The notes beneath the pieces were generated by a model that searched no databases, was not told where the DNA came from, and saw only the letters and a program-made list of their open reading frames with translations. Below, piece by piece: positions 58,488 to 64,000 of a stretch of DNA of 64,000 bases. The translations under genes and the position numbers were made by a program. Every line of letters begins with the position of its first letter. Position 1 is the first letter of the stretch. The DNA comes from Casp-actino8 sp001510455. GTDB taxonomy: Bacteria; Actinomycetota; Acidimicrobiia; Acidimicrobiales; Ilumatobacteraceae. The stretch covers positions 1-64,000 of the forward strand of contig JAQCIK010000006.1 in the NCBI GenBank assembly GCA_027592035.1, in the 5' to 3' direction.

Positions 58488-61372
58488 GTACGGACGATCA
58501 GCTTGTCTTCGTAGGTTTCGATGAGGTCGCCCTGCTTCAGGTCCTGGAAGTCGGAGAGTCCGATACCGCACTCGAAGCCGTCGCGAACTTCACGAACGTC
58601 GTCCTTGAAGCGACGCAACGACTGAATGCTTCCCTTCCAGATGATCACACCTTCGCGGAGGAATCGCACCTTCGACCCACGCGTGATCTGACCGGAACGC
58701 ACGTAGCAACCGGCGATGGCCCCGATCTTGGGCACCCGGAAGATCTCACGCACCTCGGCTTCACCGGTGACGACCTCTTCGTACTCGGGAGCGAGCATGC
58801 CGAGCATCGCCTTCTCGATGTCCTCGAGAAGTTTGTAGATGATTTCGTAGGTCCGGATCTCGACCTTCTCGTTCTCGGCGAGATCGCGAGCCTTGCGATC
58901 GGGACGCACGTTGAAACCGATGATCGTGGCGTTGGTGGCACTCGCCAACGTGATGTCGTTCTCGGTGATTCCACCCACACCTCGGTGCACGAAAGCGAGT
59001 TTGACCTCGTCTCGCTCGAGGCGTCGGAGGCTCTCGCTCACCGCTTCGAGTGATCCCTGAACATCGGCCTTGATCACCAGGTTGAGAGTGGCGACTTCTC
59101 CGGCCTGGATCTGACTGAAGACGTCTTCGAGCTTGACACCCTTTTGCACACGCGCGTCGCCACGCTGGCTCTTCGCGCGTTGGCGTGCTTCGCGGGCGTC
59201 GCCGACGGTTCGGGCCGTCTTCTCATCGGGCGCGGCACGGAACTCGTCACCGGCGTTCGGGACACTCGACAAACCGAGCACTTGAACCGGCGTCGACGGT
59301 CCGGCCTCTTTGATCTGCTGACCCTTGTCGTCGATCATGGCGCGCACACGACCCCAGGCCGCTCCGGCCACGATCGGGTCGCCGACCTTCAACGTCCCCT
59401 TGTCGACCAGGATCGTGGCCACCGGACCACGGCCCACGTCGAGGTTGGCCTCGAGCACGATGCCCTTGGCCCGTCCCGACGGATTGGCGGTGAGTTCTTC
59501 GAGTTCGGCCACGAGGGTGAGTTGCTCGAGCAGGTCGTCGACACCGAGGCCTTGTTGGGCCGACATCTCGACACAGATCGTGTCACCACCCCACGACTCG
59601 GGAACCAGCTCGTTCTCGGACAATTGGGCGAGCACCTTTTGGACGTCGGCGTTCTCCTTGTCGACCTTGTTGACCGCCACCACGATCGGCACTTCGGCAG
59701 CCCGCGCATGCGCAATCGCTTCGACGGTCTGGGGCATGACACCGTCGTCGGCCGCCACCATGAGCACCACGATGTCGGTCACCTGGGCGCCACGAGCGCG
59801 CATCTTGGTGAACGCAGCGTGACCAGGAGTGTCGATGAAGGTGACCTTCTTGCCGTTCTGCTCGGTCTGATACGCGCCGATGTGCTGGGTGATTCCACCT
59901 GCCTCACCTTCCACCACATTGGCATTACGAATGCGGTCGAGAAGTGTGGTCTTTCCGTGGTCGACGTGACCCATCACGGTGATCACCGGAGGACGAGGCT
60001 GCTGCGCCTCTTCGTCGATGTCGTCGCTGTCGTCGAACAGCGCCTGAAGTTCCATTTCTTCTTGCTGTCCGGGTTCGACGAGAAGGATCTCGGCCCCGAT
60101 GTCGAGCGCGAAGAGTTCCATCTGCTCGTCGGCGAGGGTCATGGTTGCAGTGACCATCTCACCGTTCTTCATGAGGAACCGAACGACGTCGGCCGCTGTG
60201 CGGTTCAGACGCGGCGCGAACTCCTGGGCCGACACACCGCGTTCGATGACGACGATGCCCTCGGGGACGGGCGCCGTCGATTCGGTGTAGCGAATCTCAC
60301 CGGGCTGCAGCTCTTCCTCACCACGACGACGGCGACGACCGCGCGGCGCACGACGACCACCTGACGGACGCGGACCTCCACCGGGACGACCAGGCCCTCC
60401 TCCGGGACCACCGGGACCACCGGGACGACCAGGCCCTCCTCCGGGACCACCGGGACCACCGGGACGACCGGGACCACCACCGGGACGGGGGCCACCGAAT
60501 CCACCGGGGCGCGGACCACCGGCCGGTCGGGCAGCACCTCCCGGACGCGGACCCGTGGAGTATCCACCGGGGCGCGGACCGGCCGTTCGCGGACCACCAG
60601 GCGGGGGCGGGACCGGACGACCCGACGGACTCATCGGACGACCAGGCGGGGGTGGGACCGGCCGACCTGATGGACTCATCGGACGAGGTGGCGGACCCAT
60701 CGGACGGGGCGGAGCACCGGCCGGTGCACTTGCGGCGGGAGCCGACGGACTGGCCGGAGCCGGACGTGATTCCGGAGCCGGACGCGACTCGGGAGCGGGA
60801 CGCGGGATCGGTCGGGTGACACCCTGGGTCGTGTCTCGACCCGAAATCACCCGTGCACCTGATGACGGAGGGGTCGGGGCTTCGGGGGCGACCGGAGCGG
60901 GGGCCTCGGGAGCCGGCGAGGGAGGGGCGGTCGGAGTCGAAGCGACCGGCACCTCGACCGGAGCACTCGGAGCCTCCGGTTCCGAGGTTTCCTTCGTCGG
61001 GGCGTCCTTGGGCTCAGCCGCTTGCTTGGCGGCTGCCTTCTTGGCCGGAGCCTCACCGTCGGCGACGTCCGGGCCGGCTTCACCCTGGCCCGACTCGTCC
61101 TTGGTGGTCGCTGCCTTCGTTCCCGCTGCCTTCTTGGTCGCCGTCTTCTTGGCTGCCGTCTTCTTGGCGGCCTTGGGCTCCTCGGGCTGGACCTCACGCA
61201 CCAACCCGGCGGCGGCGGCCTTCTTCTCGATGATGTCGGCGAAGGCCGGAACCAGCGTCGAGGACGGACCCTTCACGTCGATCATGTTCGCCTTGGCGAG
61301 ATCGACCAACTCGGCATTGGTCATGCCGAGCTTCTTCGCTAGTTCACTGACTTTGATCTTCGCCGTAGCCAC
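58484..61372 (-). CDS. infB: Translation initiation factor IF-2
   Basis: GTPase that places initiator tRNA on the 30S subunit. The 962 residues begin with an IF2_N helix (KIKVSELAKKLGMTNAEL), then about 300 residues rich in Ala/Lys and then Pro/Gly with repeated GGPGRPGG units. The G domain follows with GHVDHGKTTLLDRIRN, DTPGHAAF and NKVDKENA, and then domains II, III and C2. The GTG start abuts the ylxR stop without a gap. The Gly/Pro-rich linker is coded by imperfect 36-bp repeats around 60395-60500. Confidence 0.97.
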   Translation of the reverse strand: MATAKIKVSELAKKLGMTNAELVDLAKANMIDVKGPSSTLVPAFADIIEKKAAAAGLVREVQPEEPKAAKKTAAKKTATKKAAGTKAATTKDESGQGEAGPDVADGEAPAKKAAAKQAAEPKDAPTKETSEPEAPSAPVEVPVASTPTAPPSPAPEAPAPVAPEAPTPPSSGARVISGRDTTQGVTRPIPRPAPESRPAPESRPAPASPSAPAASAPAGAPPRPMGPPPRPMSPSGRPVPPPPGRPMSPSGRPVPPPPGGPRTAGPRPGGYSTGPRPGGAARPAGGPRPGGFGGPRPGGGPGRPGGPGGPGGGPGRPGGPGGPGGGPGRPGGGPRPSGGRRAPRGRRRRRGEEELQPGEIRYTESTAPVPEGIVVIERGVSAQEFAPRLNRTAADVVRFLMKNGEMVTATMTLADEQMELFALDIGAEILLVEPGQQEEMELQALFDDSDDIDEEAQQPRPPVITVMGHVDHGKTTLLDRIRNANVVEGEAGGITQHIGAYQTEQNGKKVTFIDTPGHAAFTKMRARGAQVTDIVVLMVAADDGVMPQTVEAIAHARAAEVPIVVAVNKVDKENADVQKVLAQLSENELVPESWGGDTICVEMSAQQGLGVDDLLEQLTLVAELEELTANPSGRAKGIVLEANLDVGRGPVATILVDKGTLKVGDPIVAGAAWGRVRAMIDDKGQQIKEAGPSTPVQVLGLSSVPNAGDEFRAAPDEKTARTVGDAREARQRAKSQRGDARVQKGVKLEDVFSQIQAGEVATLNLVIKADVQGSLEAVSESLRRLERDEVKLAFVHRGVGGITENDITLASATNATIIGFNVRPDRKARDLAENEKVEIRTYEIIYKLLEDIEKAMLGMLAPEYEEVVTGEAEVREIFRVPKIGAIAGCYVRSGQITRGSKVRFLREGVIIWKGSIQSLRRFKDDVREVRDGFECGIGLSDFQDLKQGDLIETYEDKLIVRT

Positions 61373-61666
61373 TCAGTCGCAATCCTTCACAGTCGTCACG
61401 TTCATCTTCAGAAATTCGGACACGGGCTCACGCAGACGCCCGAGACCATCACGGTCGACCGCCGTGCGCCATGCACGAGCGAAACCCGCCCCGGCGGCCG
61501 CCTGATCGAAACATTCGAGGGAACACACCCATGCGCCGCGCCCATCGGAACCGTTCGCTATCCGTCCTCCAGCCCGCGCGACACAGCGCACCATCGAGCG
61601 CGCCGAACGGCGTTCGCGACACCCCACACAGGTGCGGGTCGGAGATGTGGACAGGGAACGAGTCAT
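61373..61666 (-). CDS. ylxR: YlxR-family (DUF448) RNA-binding protein
   Basis: A 97-residue basic protein with the family signature RTCVGCRERRSARSMVR and a second part GRGAWVCSLECFDQA that pairs with it, together offering four cysteines. The family binds nucleic acid and can modulate RNase P or transcription. ATG 61666 starts 4 nt after the nusA stop; an earlier in-frame start would overlap nusA. Confidence 0.9.
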   Translation of the reverse strand: MTRSLSTSPTRTCVGCRERRSARSMVRCVARAGGRIANGSDGRGAWVCSLECFDQAAAGAGFARAWRTAVDRDGLGRLREPVSEFLKMNVTTVKDCD

Positions 61667-61670
61667 CAGA

Positions 61671-62885
61671 TCAGGCCGGCTCCTCGGTGGTGGCATCGGT
61701 CAGATCTTCAGCAGGCGCCTCGGCCGGAACTTCGGCCGCGACTTCGGCCGGCTCGTCGGCGAGTCGAGCCGCATTGGCCGCCTCGACTTCGGCCGCCGTC
61801 ATGATCGAACCATCGGCTCCGTGCCATTCGTGTTCACCTGTCTCGGCATTCAGAACCCATGCACCTTCGGCGTACTCCTCGGAGTCGACGTAGATGCCGG
61901 CCTTCTCGTTGCGATCCTGCGTCTCGCTCATGATGTCGATACGCAGACCGGTCAGACGAGCGGCCAGACGAGCGTTCTGCCCTTCCTTGCCGATGGCCAG
62001 GCTCAACTGGAAATCGGGAACGATGACATCGGCCTGAGTGCCGTCCTCGCTCACCCGAACTTCGGTGACCTTGGCCGGCGACAACGCCTTGGCGATGAAA
62101 TCGGGAAGATCTTCGCTGAACGGAACGATGTCGATCTTCTCTTGGTTGAGTTCGTTCACGACCATGCGCACACGGGCGCCACGGGCGCCGACGCACGCGC
62201 CGACCGGATCGACGTTGTTGTCGTTCGACCACACGGCGATCTTGGTGCGATGACCTGGCTCACGAGCGCAGGCCTTGATCTCGACCACACCGTCGGCGAT
62301 CTCGGGCACTTCGAGTTCGAACAGTCGCTTGACGAGACCCGGATGGGTCCGGCTCACGATGATCTGCGGTCCCTTCTGGGTGCGCCGCACCTCGACGATG
62401 TAGGCCTTCATACGCGCACCCGGATTGGCACGCTCGTACGGAACCTGTTCGCTCTGCGGCATGAGCGCCTCGACCTTGCCGAGATCGAGGAGAGCGAACC
62501 GACTGTCGGTCTGCTGAACGATTCCGGTGACGATGTCGCCTTCGCGATTGGCGTACTCCTCGAACTTGCGCTCACGCTCGGCCTCGCGGATGCGCTGACC
62601 CATGACCTGACGAAAGGTCTGAGCAGCGATTCGACCAAGCTCACCCTTGTTGGGCGTGTCGTCGCGGGGATTGACCCAGTTGCCGTCCTCGTCGATGTCG
62701 TACGCAGTGAACGTGATCTCGAGAGTGTCGGGGTTGAGGCCGACCTCGACCTCCTCAGCGGCTCCGGGCCGACGCTTGTAGGCGGTGGCCAACGCATCGA
62801 CGAGCACCTGCAAGAGGTCGTCGACCGAGATGTTCTTCTCCGCCGCCAGCAGGCGGACGGCTTCGGCCATGTCGAGGTTGCTCAT
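61671..62885 (-). CDS. nusA: Transcription termination/antitermination factor NusA
   Basis: Binds RNA polymerase and nascent RNA to tune pausing and termination. The 404 residues comprise the NTD (LDMAEAVRLLAAEKNIS), an S1 domain (GDIVTGIVQQTDSRFALLDL), KH1 (GACVGARGARVRMVVNEL) and KH2 (LAIGKEGQNARLAARLTG), with an acidic Ala/Glu/Pro-rich tail. ATG 62885 has an AGGAG site; the frame is open further up but overlaps rimP. The gene sits in the rimP-nusA-ylxR-infB operon, which has a terminator in its leader. Confidence 0.96.
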   Translation of the reverse strand: MSNLDMAEAVRLLAAEKNISVDDLLQVLVDALATAYKRRPGAAEEVEVGLNPDTLEITFTAYDIDEDGNWVNPRDDTPNKGELGRIAAQTFRQVMGQRIREAERERKFEEYANREGDIVTGIVQQTDSRFALLDLGKVEALMPQSEQVPYERANPGARMKAYIVEVRRTQKGPQIIVSRTHPGLVKRLFELEVPEIADGVVEIKACAREPGHRTKIAVWSNDNNVDPVGACVGARGARVRMVVNELNQEKIDIVPFSEDLPDFIAKALSPAKVTEVRVSEDGTQADVIVPDFQLSLAIGKEGQNARLAARLTGLRIDIMSETQDRNEKAGIYVDSEEYAEGAWVLNAETGEHEWHGADGSIMTAAEVEAANAARLADEPAEVAAEVPAEAPAEDLTDATTEEPA

Positions 62886-62931
62886 GTCGGCGTGACTCCT
62901 GGGTGAAGTGGTTCGGGTGTCGAGAGGCTGG

Positions 62932-63570
62932 TCAGGGTTCTGAACGGTCGGATTTTCGGGCACTTGAGTCTGCCGGGGGTTTGCCCGGCTTACTCGGGGT
63001 TCGGCCGGGTTTCCCGCCCGTCGATCCCGTCTTGGGTCGGGAACTACCCGCCTTTTTCCCGGGTTTGGGCGTCGGCCCCCATTCGAAGACCGTCCGGGCC
63101 CGATCGATCTGGTCGAGTTGAACGACTCGGTCGACGATGTCGGCGGGGTCGGCCTTTTTGCCCTCGGGAACGATCCGCACGGTGCACGTGGTGTCGTCGG
63201 CAGCCACCAGGACACCGGTGAGCCGCCGCTGACCGGCATCGACGTCGCGAAGCCTGATGTTGACGGTCTTGCCCACCTCGCGCTGGAAATGCCAGGGGCG
63301 ACGCAGAGTGCGCTCGAGTCCGGGACTCGACACCTCGAGGGTGTAGTGGCCCGGAATCGGATCGGTGTGGTCGAGTTCGCGCGAGACGAGGCGAGTGCAT
63401 TGCGACAGAGTGTCGACGTCGACCCCGCCCGGAGACCCCGGGGGCGTGTCGATTGTGATGCGGAGAGTTCCGCCGGCGAACTCGAGGTCGTAGAGATCGA
63501 GCTGAAGGTCGGCCACGATGGGGCCCACGAGTTCGTGCAGGCGGCGCTCGATGGCGGATCCATCGCTCAT
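62932..63570 (-). CDS. rimP: Ribosome maturation factor RimP
   Basis: Needed for 30S subunit assembly. The 212 residues contain the RimP core (ELVGPIVADLQLDLYDLEF, YTLEVSSPGLERTL and REVGKTVNIRL) followed by a basic Lys/Pro/Gly-rich tail of about 50 residues (KPGKPPADSSARK). ATG 63570 has a strong AGGAGG site 5 nt upstream; a GTG two codons earlier is a weaker choice. First gene of its operon. Confidence 0.95.
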   Translation of the reverse strand: MSDGSAIERRLHELVGPIVADLQLDLYDLEFAGGTLRITIDTPPGSPGGVDVDTLSQCTRLVSRELDHTDPIPGHYTLEVSSPGLERTLRRPWHFQREVGKTVNIRLRDVDAGQRRLTGVLVAADDTTCTVRIVPEGKKADPADIVDRVVQLDQIDRARTVFEWGPTPKPGKKAGSSRPKTGSTGGKPGRTPSKPGKPPADSSARKSDRSEP

Positions 63571-63583
63571 GTGCACCTCCTAA

Positions 63584-63621
63584 CTCTCATGGCTGACTCT
63601 CATGGCTGACTCTCATGGCTG
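63584..63621. repeat. Three tandem 13-bp repeats before rimP
   Basis: The + strand unit CTCTCATGGCTGA occurs at 63584-63596 and 63597-63609, with 12 of 13 bases again at 63610-63621. Read on the - strand, each unit contains ATGAGAG. The array ends 14 nt before the rimP ATG, just upstream of its ribosome site. Confidence 0.85.
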
Positions 63622-63675
63622 TCGCTCGTTGTCCGTGTCGGTCCGACCGCCGAGTGCGAATCGGGCCCTAAGACT

Positions 63676-63701
63676 GAAAAAGACGTGGGATTTCTCCCAC
63701 G
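63676..63701 (-). terminator. Intrinsic terminator in the rimP-nusA-infB leader
   Basis: A perfect 7-bp stem CGTGGGA/TCCCACG closed by a GAAA tetraloop (- strand) is followed directly by TCTTTTTC, a U-rich run. It lies about 105 nt upstream of rimP on the same strand, with no gene before it, so it can act only as a leader attenuator. In Bacillus subtilis a leader terminator in the same operon is the site of NusA autoregulation (established); the role here is inferred. Confidence 0.75.
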
Positions 63702-63763
63702 CCTTTCCCCGGACCCGAGCGAACTCGAGCGATCAAGACCCCCTCAGCATACAGGCACACAAG

Positions 63764-63769
63764 TAGCCT
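63764..63769 (+). promoter_or_regulatory. -10 box of proS (TAGCCT)
   Basis: Located 7 nt before ATG 63777; leaderless spacing. Confidence 0.55.
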
Positions 63770-63776
63770 TCGACCG

Positions 63777-64000
63777 ATGTTGCGGATGTCGACGCTGTTC
63801 GTGCGCACTCTGCGGGAGACCCCGTCCGATGCCGAGGTACCGAGCCATCAACTCCTGCTCAGAGCGGGATACATCCGCCGGGCGGCACCGGGCGGATTCA
63901 CGTGGCTCCCTCTCGGCTGGATGGTCTACCGACAGGTCGAAGACATCGTTCGCGACGAGATGAATCGAGCCGGATTCCAAGAGGTTCACTTTCCGGCCCT
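63777..64000 (+). CDS. proS: Prolyl-tRNA synthetase, 3' part cut by window edge
   Basis: Charges tRNA-Pro with proline. The first 74 codons are visible: MLRMSTLFVRTLRETPSDAE, then HQLLLRAGYIRRAAPGGFTW and LPLGWMVYRQVEDIVRDEM, the start of the class II bacterial-type enzyme. The ATG follows a TAGCCT box by 7 nt. It is divergent from rimP. The catalytic core and editing domain lie beyond the window. Confidence 0.92.
   Translation, partial: MLRMSTLFVRTLRETPSDAEVPSHQLLLRAGYIRRAAPGGFTWLPLGWMVYRQVEDIVRDEMNRAGFQEVHFPA

Noticed and set aside
61632..62906. A 424-codon open frame on the + strand opposite nusA
   Set aside because: NusA S1 and KH domains are intact on the - strand; the opposite frame has no recognisable domain.

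Overview
The window is a gene-dense stretch (roughly 62-65% GC, no gene-free gap over about 210 bases) of an actinobacterial chromosome. It most resembles class Acidimicrobiia. This is inferred from gene content: a mycothiol synthase (MshD), an F420 cofactor pathway gene (fused FbiC) with an F420-type luciferase-like oxidoreductase, a DUF3499 protein, PPDK next to dnaG and rpoD, and many leaderless genes with a TANNNT -10 box 6-8 nt before the start codon. No phage, plasmid, IS element, CRISPR array or rRNA was seen. One tRNA (Val, CAC) is present.

Layout. 1-5014 (- strand): ppdK, dnaG and the start of a primary sigma factor. 5063-9337: an M50 membrane protease, then a groES-like/hisI/trpE/ygfZ operon on the - strand. 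9346-15665: an alpha/beta hydrolase (+), then aldo/keto reductase, homocysteine methyltransferase-like gene and the hisF-hisA-hisH-hisB-hisC operon (-). 15705-20441: a small unknown gene, nth (-), then mshD, an M3 oligopeptidase and rlmN (+). 20422-25654: DUF6285/phosphotransferase/M23 peptidase (-), an ABC ATPase (+), SRPBCC and DUF3499 genes, tRNA-Val and a membrane J-domain protein (-). 25705-28931: a 2-hydroxyacid dehydrogenase and a sulfatase. 28978-37418: a polyamine-type ABC transporter (potA-D-B-C), an aldehyde dehydrogenase, and divergently a cytochrome P450 and a class III aminotransferase. 37584-46865: a repeat-bearing secreted protein, an LLM oxidoreductase, a small zinc ribbon, an MFS exporter, murF, a diiron protein with its TetR regulator, an acyl-CoA ligase and a membrane protein. 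46901-63570: peroxiredoxin, dapB, pnp, rpsO; a plus-strand cassette ribE - chorismate mutase/VOC fusion - fbiC; then the ribF-truB-rbfA-(DsbA-like)-infB-ylxR-nusA-rimP block. 63777 to the end: start of proS.

How the genes work together. The minus-strand block from rimP to dapB is the conserved actinobacterial translation/RNA superoperon, but the ribE/CM-VOC/fbiC cassette sits inside it in opposite orientation between ribF and rpsO. FO synthase (FbiC) joins tyrosine to a riboflavin-pathway intermediate, so the cassette sits at the junction of aromatic, flavin and F420 metabolism. The leader of rimP-nusA-infB carries an intrinsic terminator, suggesting attenuation. The 28.9-37.4 kb region looks like uptake and oxidation of polyamines or related amines.

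The strongest leads are the chorismate mutase-VOC fusion, a J-domain gene whose only well-placed start is ATC behind a leaderless promoter, a 10-bp palindrome that provides the -10 boxes of two divergent leaderless genes, the nusA-operon leader terminator, and a sulfatase with a serine in the proline position of its modification motif. All functions are assigned by motif and family reading without database searches.
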